Source: an uncultured Actinomycetes bacterium (lineage in GTDB: Bacteria; Actinomycetota; Actinomycetes; Nanopelagicales; Nanopelagicaceae). Taken from it: 64,000 nt of DNA. A program made the translations under genes and the position numbers. Below, piece by piece: positions 43,919 through 52,522 of the stretch; within the stretch, counting starts at the first letter, position 1, and each line of letters starts with the position of its first letter. Below the pieces are notes generated by a model. It was not told the DNA's origin. It saw nothing but the letters and a program-made list of their open reading frames with translations, and did not search any database. The stretch spans positions 1 to 64,000 of the forward strand of contig CAITVX010000020.1 in NCBI GenBank assembly GCA_903895995.1, given 5' to 3'.

Positions 43919-44697
43919 AGGGCCCGAGCGAAGAACCGTCCGCCCTCTTGATGTACGGTAATGGGTATCCCATACGCTGCTGTGAGGTTTTCTGGTGTCA
44001 GAACATCAGCGATGAGACCAGATTGCACGATCGAACCATTACTGAGCAACATGGCGTGTGTAGAGCCAAGCGGAATCTCTTCCAGATGATGAGTGACAAT
44101 CAGCGTTGCCGGTGAAGCGGGGTCTAGAGCAAGTGCATCAAGTCGCTTGAGTAGGTCCTCACGTCCTGCTAGATCGAGACCTGCTGCAGGTTCATCGAGT
44201 AAGAGCAGTTCAGGATTAGGCATGAGAGCTCGTGAAATCAGAACTCGCTTCTTCTCTCCTTCGCTCAAGGTTCCATATCTACGTTCACGAAGTTCTCGAA
44301 CCCCAAGAGTTGTGAGGAGGCTGATTGCTCGAGATTCATCCCACAAGTCATACTCTTCATTCCATCGTCCAACAATCGCATAGGCAGAACTCATCACAAG
44401 ATCAAGGACTCGCTCATCATCTGGAATGGCGGCTGCGAGATTATTTGTCGTCAATCCAATTCTTGGTCTTAACTCGAAGACATCACACTTCCCCAAAATC
44501 TCTCCGAGAACAGTGACCTGTCCGGAGGTAGGGTGAATATTGGTTGAGGCTAATTGAAAGAAGGTTGTCTTTCCGGCGCCATTGGGACCGACGATTACCC
44601 ATCGCTCGTGTTCGTGGATCGTGACCGAGATTGGCCCAAGAATCGCTCTTCCATCTCGAATAACCGAGACGCTCTCAAAATCCAGTATCTGGCTCAC
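43915..44697 (-). CDS. ABC transporter ATP-binding protein
   Basis: A 260-aa soluble ABC ATPase. Walker A VGPNGAGKTTFFQL, signature LSEGEKKRVLISRALM and Walker B LLLLDEPAAGLD are all intact, and the switch His is in VTHHLEEIP. It has no membrane partner nearby, so it may be an orphan subunit of an exporter or act on cytoplasmic targets; the closest look is to iron-complex or YlmA-like ATPases. GTG 44697 is the start, with TATCTT eight bases upstream. It is coupled to ung. Confidence 0.88.
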   Translation of the reverse strand: MSQILDFESVSVIRDGRAILGPISVTIHEHERWVIVGPNGAGKTTFFQLASTNIHPTSGQVTVLGEILGKCDVFELRPRIGLTTNNLAAAIPDDERVLDLVMSSAYAIVGRWNEEYDLWDESRAISLLTTLGVRELRERRYGTLSEGEKKRVLISRALMPNPELLLLDEPAAGLDLAGREDLLKRLDALALDPASPATLIVTHHLEEIPLGSTHAMLLSNGSIVQSGLIADVLTPENLTAAYGIPITVHQEGGRFFARAL

Positions 44698-44735
44698 AGG
44701 GATGAAAGATACCGCGAGAGGTGGCCGTAAGACGA

Positions 44736-44747
44736 TAACCTGCGCCT
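44736..44747 (+). promoter_or_regulatory. Leaderless-type promoter of serB
   Basis: TAACCT (44736-44741) is followed by six bases and the GTG start codon at 44748. No ribosome binding site is seen. It supports the GTG as the true start. Confidence 0.55.
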
Positions 44748-45899
44748 GTGAGCGCGCCTTCTAAATTTACTGGGTTAATCCTTGCTTCTGGCATTCTCAC
44801 CGATGATCCAACAGTTCTGGTCCTCGAGGCCCTCGCCCCATTCTCTGCATCAGTCCTCTCTTCAGATTTGATGATCGTGCGTGATCGATTCATCTATTCC
44901 TTGTTGATCGAGATGAGTCCCGATCATCAAGAAGCGATTGCCCTGGATTTGGAGAAGATAACAACCGCTGGCGCTATTGATGTTGCCTATGAATTCACCG
45001 CTTTTGCCCCCGCGCCAACCGATACTTCTCGGACGCAGCATCTCGTCACATTACTGGCTAGCAAAATCTCACCCTCGCATTTATTTGACCTGCACTCCAT
45101 TATCAATAAGCATGGCGCGATTGCTGACCTCTCAATACATACCTTGCAGACCTCAATTATCGCTTCGTATGTCATTGATTGCTTGCCTACTGATCTCACA
45201 TCTCTGACTAACGCCATAAACGATTACTCCGCACTCCATAATATTTCCTCTTCCATCATGCCAAAAAACCAGAGGAGATCTATTCCCGATGCTCTTTTGT
45301 TAGATATGGATTCAACTTTTATCAACGAGGAAGTGATTGATATTCTCGCTGATCTTGCAGGAGTTGGATCGCTAGTCTCTGCGATTACAGAGCGGGCGAT
45401 GCAGGGAGAGTTAGATTTTGCGCAAGCTCTCACAGAACGAGTCGCGCTCTTCTCAGGAAAATCGGCTTCAATTCTTGATCAAGCCCGTGCGAAAATAACA
45501 CTCACACCTGGGGCGAAGGAATTAGTTGCCGCTATTAAGACTGCCGGTGGTCGTGTAGGAATAGTCTCTGGTGGCTTTCATGACGTCATCGATCAATTCC
45601 TCGCACCCCTTGATGTAGATCTCATACTTGCAAACCGCTTCGAAATCGTGGATGGCAGATTCACTGGAAAGATATCTGGTCCTATCGTTGACCGGGAGGC
45701 TAAAGCTAAGGCGCTCACCGAATTCGGTAGTGGTTCACATCGCACCATCGCAATAGGAGATGGTGCAAATGACATCGCAATGCTTGATGTAGCCGATATT
45801 GGCATTGCTTTCTGCGCTAAGCCGGCTCTTGCAAAAGTTGCAGATATAAGAATCTATGTGCGTGACCTACAAGCTGTTTTACCCTTGATCGGCTACTAA
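44748..45899 (+). CDS. serB: Phosphoserine phosphatase SerB with ACT domains
   Basis: Last step of serine synthesis. The 383-aa protein has an N-terminal regulatory region with ACT-like folds (about 1-165) and a C-terminal HAD hydrolase domain with the nucleophile motif LLDMDSTFINEEVID, SGGFHDVIDQF and the metal-binding GDGANDIAML. The long form is that of mycobacterial SerB2. GTG 44748 is the start. It ends six bases from the convergent hisG, with no visible terminator in between. Confidence 0.94.
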   Translation: MSAPSKFTGLILASGILTDDPTVLVLEALAPFSASVLSSDLMIVRDRFIYSLLIEMSPDHQEAIALDLEKITTAGAIDVAYEFTAFAPAPTDTSRTQHLVTLLASKISPSHLFDLHSIINKHGAIADLSIHTLQTSIIASYVIDCLPTDLTSLTNAINDYSALHNISSSIMPKNQRRSIPDALLLDMDSTFINEEVIDILADLAGVGSLVSAITERAMQGELDFAQALTERVALFSGKSASILDQARAKITLTPGAKELVAAIKTAGGRVGIVSGGFHDVIDQFLAPLDVDLILANRFEIVDGRFTGKISGPIVDREAKAKALTEFGSGSHRTIAIGDGANDIAMLDVADIGIAFCAKPALAKVADIRIYVRDLQAVLPLIGY

Positions 45900-45905
45900 T
45901 ACCTC

Positions 45906-46751
45906 TTAGAGCCTGCAAGCGTGAATATCTGTAACGAGAATACCCCTCGCGCCTAACTTCCAGAGATCATCCATGACGCGATTTACCTCTTTACGCTTAA
46001 CCATCGCACGTACTGCGCTCCATCCACTCTTCTGAAGAGGTGAGACGGTTGGCGATTCAATTCCAGGGGTCATTGCACACGCCGCATCGAGGAAATCATC
46101 CGAAACGTCGTAATCGACCAGGACATACTGACGAGCAATGACTACTCCATTAAGTCGACGAAGAACAGTTTCGACAGCATCGCTACGAGTGGCTCCCTCT
46201 CGTTCGATGAGGATCGCCTCGCTCTGCAAGAGAGGTTCACCAAAGATTGCTAGTCCTGCTTGGCGCAAGGTTCCACCTGTAGAGACCACATCCGCGATCA
46301 CATCAGCTACTCCCAGGCGGATAGCACTTTCGACGGCTCCATCTAGTCGCACGACTTTCGCCGCAAGCTTCTTCTCTGATAAATACTTCTCAAGTAGACC
46401 GGGATAGGCGGTTGCAATACGAAGACCTGCCAGATCTTTCTCCTGCAATTTCTTATCAAGTGGTCCAGCGAATCTAAATGTTGATCTACCAAAATCCAAA
46501 GGCAGAATCTCTTGAGCGGTCACACCTGAATCGATCAGTAAGTCGCGGCCAGTGATCCCAAGTTCTAGCTCCCCAGATCCCACATAGATTGCGATATCGC
46601 GAGGACGGAGGTAGTAAAACTCAATCTCGTTCTCTGGGTCTAGCAGAGTGAGGTCGCGCATATCGCTGCGTTGACGATAGCCTGCTTCACGCAGCATTAA
46701 CGAAGCGCTCTCTGAGAGAGATCCCTTATTGGGGACTGCAATCTTTAGCAT
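45906..46751 (-). CDS. hisG: ATP phosphoribosyltransferase HisG (long form)
   Basis: First enzyme of histidine synthesis, joining ATP and PRPP. The 281-aa protein is the long HisG with a C-terminal regulatory domain for feedback by histidine. Motifs: KIAVPNKGSLSESASLML, YVGSGELELGITGRDLL and the PRPP loop ADVIADVVSTGGTLRQAGL. A good GGAG ribosome binding site (TTTAGGAGCGAAG) precedes ATG 46751. It follows hisE by 38 bases; the other his genes are outside the window. Confidence 0.95.
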   Translation of the reverse strand: MLKIAVPNKGSLSESASLMLREAGYRQRSDMRDLTLLDPENEIEFYYLRPRDIAIYVGSGELELGITGRDLLIDSGVTAQEILPLDFGRSTFRFAGPLDKKLQEKDLAGLRIATAYPGLLEKYLSEKKLAAKVVRLDGAVESAIRLGVADVIADVVSTGGTLRQAGLAIFGEPLLQSEAILIEREGATRSDAVETVLRRLNGVVIARQYVLVDYDVSDDFLDAACAMTPGIESPTVSPLQKSGWSAVRAMVKRKEVNRVMDDLWKLGARGILVTDIHACRL

Positions 46752-46789
46752 CTTCGCTCCTAAAACTTGAAAATAGGGTCTTGGTGGAT

Positions 46790-47053
46790 CTAGAGAACCT
46801 TGTAAATATCTTCTGGCGTTATGCCTCGCGCGATCATCAAGACTTGCAGGCGGTAAAGCAGCTGTGAAATCTCGAGTGCAAGAGCTTCATCACTCTCGTG
46901 CTCCCCTGCCAACCAAACTTCGCCCGCTTCCTCAATGATCTTCTTACCCATCGAATGAATACCTGCATCAAGAGCCGCAACGGTATCTGAGCCTTCTGGG
47001 CGCGCAATCGATCGCTCTGTAAGTTCAACGAAAAGTTGATCAAAGTTCTTCAC
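46790..47053 (-). CDS. hisE: Phosphoribosyl-ATP pyrophosphatase HisE
   Basis: Second step of histidine synthesis: hydrolyses PR-ATP to PR-AMP. The 87-aa all-helical MazG-like protein has [21 protein letters not shown] at the start, then [31 protein letters not shown] (seen as separate EEAGEV and [15 protein letters not shown] segments) with the metal-binding acidic residues. GTG 47053 is the start, with TAAAAT at leaderless spacing. It pairs with hisG downstream. Confidence 0.93.
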   Translation of the reverse strand: MKNFDQLFVELTERSIARPEGSDTVAALDAGIHSMGKKIIEEAGEVWLAGEHESDEALALEISQLLYRLQVLMIARGITPEDIYKVL

Positions 47054-47065
47054 CTGATAATTTTA
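47054..47065 (-). promoter_or_regulatory. Leaderless-type promoter of hisE-hisG
   Basis: On the minus strand TAAAAT (47065-47060) is followed by TATCAG and the GTG start at 47053. TAAAAT is a very good -10 box. It would give hisEG a promoter independent of rpe, whose stop codon directly precedes it. Confidence 0.55.
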
Positions 47066-47746
47066 CTAGAGAGAGGAGGCTCCCACTGCCAATTTACGCA
47101 AGGTATCGAGCATCTCTGATGGTGATTGCGCACGATAAACAGCGCTCCCTGCGACGAAGGCATCGGCCCCTGCGCGAGCTGCAATCGCGATCGTTTCAAC
47201 AGATATTCCGCCATCGACCTGAAGCCAAATATCGCGATCTACTTTCTCGATAGCCTCGCGAGCTTGCGTAACCTTTGGCATCATCTCACTCATAAAGCTC
47301 TGACCCCCGAAGCCTGGCTCGACCGTCATAATAAGCAACATATCAATGTCAGAGAGCAGATTTTCAATCTCTTGGAATGGAGTCTGCGGCTTCACCGCTA
47401 AGGCCGCTCTCGCTCCCCTTGCCTTGATCGCTTGCAGAGTCTTGAGCGGCTCTTTACTCGCCTCAAAATGAAAGGTAACACTTGCCGCACCTGCCTTTGC
47501 ATAGCGCGGGGCCATCTCATCAGGATTGTTGATCATCAAATGGGCATCCACAGGGAGAGGTGATTTGGAGATGATCTCTGTCGACTCTTCAAAGGAGAAT
47601 GTGAGATTTGGAACGAAAATGTTATCCATAACATCTACATGCAGAAAGTCTGAGGATCTTGCTACTCTCCCGATCTCACTCTGAAGATTATTCCGATCAG
47701 CGTTGAGGATGGAGGGACACATTCTTATTTGACGCGATCTGGTCAC
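47066..47746 (-). CDS. rpe: Ribulose-phosphate 3-epimerase
   Basis: Interconverts ribulose-5-phosphate and xylulose-5-phosphate. The 226-aa TIM barrel has RMCPSILNADRNNLQSEI with the N-terminal family motif, the metal-binding FLHVDVMDNIFVPNLTF, PVDAHLMINNPDE, LIMTVEPGFGGQSF and the phosphate-binding QVDGGISVETI and FVAGSAVYRA. All motifs are present. GTG 47746 is used as the start; TAATCT lies six bases upstream and overlaps the rsmB stop. Confidence 0.95.
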   Translation of the reverse strand: MTRSRQIRMCPSILNADRNNLQSEIGRVARSSDFLHVDVMDNIFVPNLTFSFEESTEIISKSPLPVDAHLMINNPDEMAPRYAKAGAASVTFHFEASKEPLKTLQAIKARGARAALAVKPQTPFQEIENLLSDIDMLLIMTVEPGFGGQSFMSEMMPKVTQAREAIEKVDRDIWLQVDGGISVETIAIAARAGADAFVAGSAVYRAQSPSEMLDTLRKLAVGASSL

Positions 47747-47758
47747 GTTCTTAGATTA
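47747..47758 (-). promoter_or_regulatory. Possible leaderless-type promoter of rpe
   Basis: On the minus strand TAATCT (47758-47753) is six bases before the GTG start of rpe. It overlaps the last codons of rsmB, so the match could be coincidental, though the spacing is exact. Confidence 0.4.
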
Positions 47759-49157
47759 CCTCTGATCTGCGAGCAAAGAGCGCCATAAACATCGAGTCTG
47801 TTCCGTGATTATCTGACCACATTTGGATCGTCCCATCATCGAGCAGAATCCCCATAGCCCTCGCGCTTTCCGGGATGTACGGTTCAAGTGAGATAAGTGA
47901 GAATTCTTTATGGCGATAGAGGAAATCTGCAACCTGCGCGCCTGTCTCGCTTCTATGTGGAGAGCATGTCACGTAACCAATCAGACCCCCAGGATTAAGA
48001 ATCTTGACACCGGCATCTAGAAGATCTCTCTGGAGCGAGACAAGATTCTGCAAATCGGTGAGGTTTTTCCGCCATCTAGATTCAGGGCGTCGGCGTAAAG
48101 CGCCCAAGCCGCTGCATGGGGCATCAATGAGAATGCGGTCATACCGCGTTGGAAGATCTACGAGATCCTCTCCCCTGTGGGAAATAACTTCATTTGCAGG
48201 GATAACATGTGAAACAAGTTCGGCACGATGTGGTGTTGGTTCATTCGCAGTGAAATTATCCTTCAATCGGTGCACCTTGAGAAGATTGGAGAGCATCGCT
48301 GCCTTACCACCAGGGCCAGCGCACATATCCAACCAGTGAAGATAGTCTGCATCATGTGCTGTATTAAAGAATATTTCACTCACAAGCTGCGAACCTAGAT
48401 CCTGCACCCCTGCGCGGCGTTCATGTACTGCTTGATAGAGACCAGGCATCTTCGAAGCTCTGACTGCATAATCATTCTCGAGAAATTTCTCTCCTCCTTC
48501 TGCAAGAAGTTCCGCAGGAGTGGATTTACCAGGCCATGCGACAAGGTGAGGGGCAACTGGAGTGTTGTGGGCAGTGAGTAGTTCTACCAAGCGCTCTTCA
48601 TCTTTGAGTTGGTCACGGAAGGAATCAATGATCCATTGAGGATGCGAATATTGAACTGAGAGATCTGTGAGATCTGCGAAATCAATCGGCTCTCGGAGGG
48701 CAGCCCTTAAAATGGCATTGATGAAGGATGCTTTCCCTTCGCCGCAGACAAAACGAGCGAGCTCTACCGTTGCATCTACCGCTGCGTGATCCGGTACACG
48801 CATCTCAAGGATTTGATGTAAACCGATACGTAAGATATCTACTACTGCGGCATCTAGCTCTTCGAATGGACGATCGATCTTCTTTCTAATGACATAGTCA
48901 TACTTTCCCTGCATGCGCAACGTTCCATAGGAGAGTTCTGTCGCAAAGGCTCTATCACGTTCATCCAGATGTGAGTCTGCTAGAAGTGCAGGCAATCGAA
49001 TATTTGCAAATGCGCCTTCTCGGTTTACTTGACTCACCAAGTTATAGGCAACAACTCTGCTCTCGTCGGGTTTCGCCTTGCGAAATACCTCTTTAGCCAA
49101 CCTGGGAGAACCTATCCCCTGGTTCGATCCGAGCTCCACGCATGAAATCTCCTGCAC
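47751..49157 (-). CDS. rsmB: 16S rRNA (cytosine-C5)-methyltransferase, RsmB/Fmu
   Basis: Methylates C5 of a cytosine in 16S rRNA. An N-terminal NusB-like RNA-binding domain (from AYNLVSQVNREGAFAN to about 190) precedes the SAM domain with DMCAGPGGKAAMLSNLL, DAPCSGLGALRRRPESRWR and the catalytic Cys in GYVTCSPHRSETG. The coordinates use GTG 49157 (468 aa), which overlaps fmt by 65 bases; TTG 49100 (LAKEVFRKAKP), eight bases after a TAGGTT, is an attractive alternative with only a short overlap, since the conserved part begins after it. Confidence 0.88.
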   Translation of the reverse strand: MQEISCVELGSNQGIGSPRLAKEVFRKAKPDESRVVAYNLVSQVNREGAFANIRLPALLADSHLDERDRAFATELSYGTLRMQGKYDYVIRKKIDRPFEELDAAVVDILRIGLHQILEMRVPDHAAVDATVELARFVCGEGKASFINAILRAALREPIDFADLTDLSVQYSHPQWIIDSFRDQLKDEERLVELLTAHNTPVAPHLVAWPGKSTPAELLAEGGEKFLENDYAVRASKMPGLYQAVHERRAGVQDLGSQLVSEIFFNTAHDADYLHWLDMCAGPGGKAAMLSNLLKVHRLKDNFTANEPTPHRAELVSHVIPANEVISHRGEDLVDLPTRYDRILIDAPCSGLGALRRRPESRWRKNLTDLQNLVSLQRDLLDAGVKILNPGGLIGYVTCSPHRSETGAQVADFLYRHKEFSLISLEPYIPESARAMGILLDDGTIQMWSDNHGTDSMFMALFARRSEVI

Positions 49158-50022
49158 TCATCCGCTTTTTGCCAGCTGGCGTGATATCTCCGAGCTCAAG
49201 AACCATATCTGCGCTCATGACGTAGAGAAGAGAACCATCACTCCAGATATCACCTGGTTTATGAGCATGATCTGTGATCGGTGAGAGCTTTGCTGAGTGA
49301 ATGTTTACCTTCGTCTCTCTGAAAAAAGAGTATGTTCCAGGGCGTTCTGCGAGCGCGCGTAACTGGCGCAAGATTGCGACGGCAGGTTTACTCCAATCAA
49401 TCGCACCCATCTCCTTCGATATCTTGGGTGCAAGTGAGATACCACTCTGACTCTGAGGCTTAGGGCGTTGCGCACTCGTAATCATGGCAACGGCATCCAA
49501 GATCCGATTCCCTCCACGCTGAGCCATAAGATCTAACAACTCCTCAGTGGACGCTTCATCTCCGATATGTATCTCTTCTTGGATATAGATGGGACCTGTA
49601 TCCATTCCCTTATCCAATTTAAAAATCGTGATGCCCGAGACTTCATCACCTTCGAGAATAGCCCATTGAACGGGCGCAGCCCCTCTCCATTTCGGAAGAA
49701 GGGAGAAATGCAGGTTGAGCCAACCAAAGCGGGGGCCGTGTAAAAGCTCTGGTGGTATCAATTTCCCATAGGATGCCGTGATCACTAGCTGGGGTTGTAC
49801 ATCCAAGAGATGCTTATTAATTTCAGAGATATCTGCTGGTTTCGCCACTCGGATGCCTTTGCTCTCCGCCCACTCTGCCAAAGCGTTGGGAGAAACTTTC
49901 TGCCCACGACCCACCTTGCGATCTGGATGGGTTATGACAGAGGCGAGTGTGTGCTCTGAACCTAAAATTGCTTCAATAATGGGAAGACTAATCAATGATG
50001 ATGAAGCAACAGATATTTGCAA
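49093..50022 (-). CDS. fmt: Methionyl-tRNA formyltransferase
   Basis: Formylates initiator Met-tRNA. The 309-aa protein shows the N-terminal formyl-transferase fold with LVITASYGKLIPPELL, the catalytic-region LNLHFSLLPKWRGAAPVQWA and the following GITIFKLDKGMDTGPIY, and a C-terminal OB-like domain. The Asn-His pair of the active site is visible. TTG 50022 is the start codon, with AGGAAAC upstream. It follows def by three bases, the classic def-fmt pairing. Confidence 0.94.
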   Translation of the reverse strand: MQISVASSSLISLPIIEAILGSEHTLASVITHPDRKVGRGQKVSPNALAEWAESKGIRVAKPADISEINKHLLDVQPQLVITASYGKLIPPELLHGPRFGWLNLHFSLLPKWRGAAPVQWAILEGDEVSGITIFKLDKGMDTGPIYIQEEIHIGDEASTEELLDLMAQRGGNRILDAVAMITSAQRPKPQSQSGISLAPKISKEMGAIDWSKPAVAILRQLRALAERPGTYSFFRETKVNIHSAKLSPITDHAHKPGDIWSDGSLLYVMSADMVLELGDITPAGKKRMSAGDFMRGARIEPGDRFSQVG

Positions 50023-50025
50023 AAG

Positions 50026-50586
50026 TTAGTTTCCTAATCCTCGGGTGTTATGCGGTGAAACCCTAATAATTGGTTGCGACCCTGATTCTGTAGCAGCGTT
50101 GAACCATTCGCTCTCACGAACTTCCTGCATTGCAGCCTTTCGAGTCAGCTTATCCATGCGATCTACGAAGAGGATTCCATTGAGATGATCTGTCTCATGT
50201 TGCAGGGCTCGAGCTAAAAATTCAGTTCCTTCGACGGTGATTGGTTCACCGTGCATCGTGAATCCCTTAGCAACGGCTCGCAATGCGCGTGGAGTCTCGT
50301 AACGTAAGCCAGGGAAAGAGAGACATCCCTCCTCGCCATCTTGAAGTTCATCACTCAAATCAAGAGTTGGATTGATCAAATGGCCGATCTCATCATCGAC
50401 ATCCCAGACAAATACTCGTAAAGAGACACCGATTTGAGGGGCAGCGAGACCTGCACCTGGCGCATCATGCATGGTTTCAATGAGATCTGCCACGAGAGTG
50501 CGCAGTTCCTTATCAAAATCTGTGACAGGTGATGCTGGTGTAGTTAAAACAGGATCGCCGAAGAAGCGGATTGGCTGGATTGGCAT
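50026..50586 (-). CDS. def: Peptide deformylase
   Basis: Removes the formyl group from nascent proteins. The 186-aa metalloenzyme has all three motifs: GAGLAAPQIGV (I), EGCLSFPG with the metal Cys (II) and QHETDHLNG with the HExxH metal/catalytic residues (III). It starts a def-fmt-rsmB unit at ATG 50586, with a TAGAAT element at leaderless spacing in the 31-base gap after priA. Confidence 0.96.
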   Translation of the reverse strand: MPIQPIRFFGDPVLTTPASPVTDFDKELRTLVADLIETMHDAPGAGLAAPQIGVSLRVFVWDVDDEIGHLINPTLDLSDELQDGEEGCLSFPGLRYETPRALRAVAKGFTMHGEPITVEGTEFLARALQHETDHLNGILFVDRMDKLTRKAAMQEVRESEWFNAATESGSQPIIRVSPHNTRGLGN

Positions 50587-50598
50587 AGGCCTATTCTA
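50587..50598 (-). promoter_or_regulatory. Leaderless-type promoter of def-fmt-rsmB
   Basis: On the minus strand TAGAAT (50598-50593) is followed by AGGCCT and ATG at 50586. AGG could be read as a weak ribosome binding site, but the exact -10 spacing favours a leaderless start. Confidence 0.5.
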
Positions 50599-50617
50599 GC
50601 CGCTTTCTAGACACTCT

Positions 50618-52516
50618 TCACGTGATGGAATAGCTATCGAATTTAAGTCCGAGGTAGTTCTGTTTCTTGCTTGCACGAATGCGTTGGACCGAACTGATCA
50701 GAGCGGCACAATCTTGACCCTCTGAGACTGCAAACTTGATGAGAAGTTTCGAACTTTTCTTCTGCGACCCTTCTATGAGAGTTGCTTCAATACCGCGCTC
50801 CCGGACAAGTTCCCCAATTGATTGGAGGTCTTCAAAAGGTGCCTCAATCAATAGAGTTCGATAATAAGGTGGCAACTTTGCGCTATAGCGCTCTTCCATC
50901 TCTCGTCTAGCAAGATCATATGGATCACTCTTTAAAACGCCTTGAGCGACCGTACTTTGGGCGGGTAATGAGAGATAGAGGATTCCTCCTTCCGTTAACT
51001 GCGAGATAAGTTTGAACCATTGCAGGCGAACCTCTTCTTGACTACGCAGATCAACTTGAGAGTAAGCACTTTCAGCATCCAAAATTAAAATAGCTGCGTA
51101 CCGACCCAATGGTTCAGACCCAAGTGTGGCTACGACGATGGTGTTATCTCCCAGCACTTCTTGGAGTTGATCCTCCCCCGAGGATTGGACAACTTTCGCC
51201 CTGGGGAATGCTCGACCGAACTCTGCTGCCTTTCGTACTGCGCCTTTTGAAGTTGACCATATCTCAACTCCATTACACCAGGTGCAGTGCCAATCGAGAA
51301 AGCGAGTAGAACATATTTTGCAGAGCGGTTTGCTGGTGGAATCTGGCAGGTAGAGCCTCCCACCACAAGCGCATAGCGCCGAGTTCTTACAGGATTTACA
51401 TGAGAATCCATTGATCCAGCCCGCACGCCCAACGCTAATCAAGACATTTCCTTGACGCAGCCCACGCTCTATCAGCGGGAAGATCGAATCCCCGTTCTCG
51501 GTCAGAAATGTCGTTGATCGAATCTTCTTGCTAGTGAATGTGAAAAGGGAGAGCCATCGTTCTTCAACCTGACGTACAAGTTCCACTGAAGGTGAATGGG
51601 AGAGGAAAAAGACCGAATGATCGGCGCTACGTAAGAGAGCAAGATCGCGCGAATTCCAGGTTGGAGAGCGTTGTTCATAGTGGTGGCTCTCTGCCTCATT
51701 CAGAATTACCAGTGAGTCGTCAGCTCCAAGATTCAGTAATACCCCGTTTCGGAGTGTGAGAACCAAGCCCATCTCAAGAGAATTTGCAGCAAGATAGTTG
51801 GCAAAGCGTTCACTCTTCTTCTGATGAGAGTGCACAGTGAGGTAGGAAACCCCCGCCGAATCCAGTGCGAGTGCGCAGGCTTCGAGATCTTTCAAATCTG
51901 GGAGCACCACAATTACTTTCGAGGTCAGAGCACGCACTCGTGCTACAGCTAGCAGCAGTAAGTATCCATCAGCTTGGGAAGGAAGAATCAATAGATCTCG
52001 GGAGATCTCTTTACTCTTGAGGTGTCTCAGAAGGGCGCTTGGCAGTAATTTTGCAGCGCTCTCCAAAGCATCTAAATCAGGAACTATCCCCTTTTGCGCG
52101 AATGTGAGAGATTTACGCTCACCATCTTTTGAATAGGGAGGTGCCGCACTTGATAGAAACGACCACGAATCTGCTGCATATCTATCTGCCAATGTTCTGG
52201 AGAAGGAGATCTGTTCACCCGAGAAGACTGCCTGTGTAGAGATCACCTCATGAATAAGTTTTATCTCTCCCGAGACTGACGCAGTTGCGGATCGTGAAAG
52301 AATGACTCCTTCAACGATCTGATTGCCAAAGGGAACAGAGACTAGCGCTCCAACTTTTGCATCTTCGGAACCGATTGGTAGCCCATAGGTATAGATCTCT
52401 TGCGATTGCAGGAAGGGCGTTCGAACGAGAACTTCGATATAGGGGTCAACCGCCGCGAGAGAGCGCTTGATAGCGCTTCGCTCCACGCGCAATTTGAGTG
52501 GCTTTACTTCAGCCAC
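50618..52516 (-). CDS. priA: PriA-like primosomal protein N', helicase motifs lost
   Basis: A 632-aa PriA relative. The N-terminal DNA-binding domain (YIEVLVRTPFLQSQEIYTYGLP) and a Cys-rich zinc region (CKSCKNSALCACGG, CKICSTRFLDWHC, WCNG) are present. The usual Walker A (GxxGSGKT) is replaced near LLILPSQADGYLLLLAVA, and the DEEH box by VILNEAESHHYEQ, so ATPase and helicase activity are unlikely. Loss of these motifs is the norm for actinobacterial PriA, so this is not a pseudogene. It probably keeps a structural role in replication restart. GTG 52516 is the start, six bases after metK. Confidence 0.88.
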   Translation of the reverse strand: MAEVKPLKLRVERSAIKRSLAAVDPYIEVLVRTPFLQSQEIYTYGLPIGSEDAKVGALVSVPFGNQIVEGVILSRSATASVSGEIKLIHEVISTQAVFSGEQISFSRTLADRYAADSWSFLSSAAPPYSKDGERKSLTFAQKGIVPDLDALESAAKLLPSALLRHLKSKEISRDLLILPSQADGYLLLLAVARVRALTSKVIVVLPDLKDLEACALALDSAGVSYLTVHSHQKKSERFANYLAANSLEMGLVLTLRNGVLLNLGADDSLVILNEAESHHYEQRSPTWNSRDLALLRSADHSVFFLSHSPSVELVRQVEERWLSLFTFTSKKIRSTTFLTENGDSIFPLIERGLRQGNVLISVGRAGWINGFSCKSCKNSALCACGGRLYLPDSTSKPLCKICSTRFLDWHCTWCNGVEIWSTSKGAVRKAAEFGRAFPRAKVVQSSGEDQLQEVLGDNTIVVATLGSEPLGRYAAILILDAESAYSQVDLRSQEEVRLQWFKLISQLTEGGILYLSLPAQSTVAQGVLKSDPYDLARREMEERYSAKLPPYYRTLLIEAPFEDLQSIGELVRERGIEATLIEGSQKKSSKLLIKFAVSEGQDCAALISSVQRIRASKKQNYLGLKFDSYSIT

Positions 52517-52522
52517 CTTCGA

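Noticed and set aside
50618-52516. priA as a pseudogene because Walker motifs are missing
   Set aside because: The frame is intact, zinc cysteines are kept, and loss of helicase motifs is a general trait of actinobacterial PriA.
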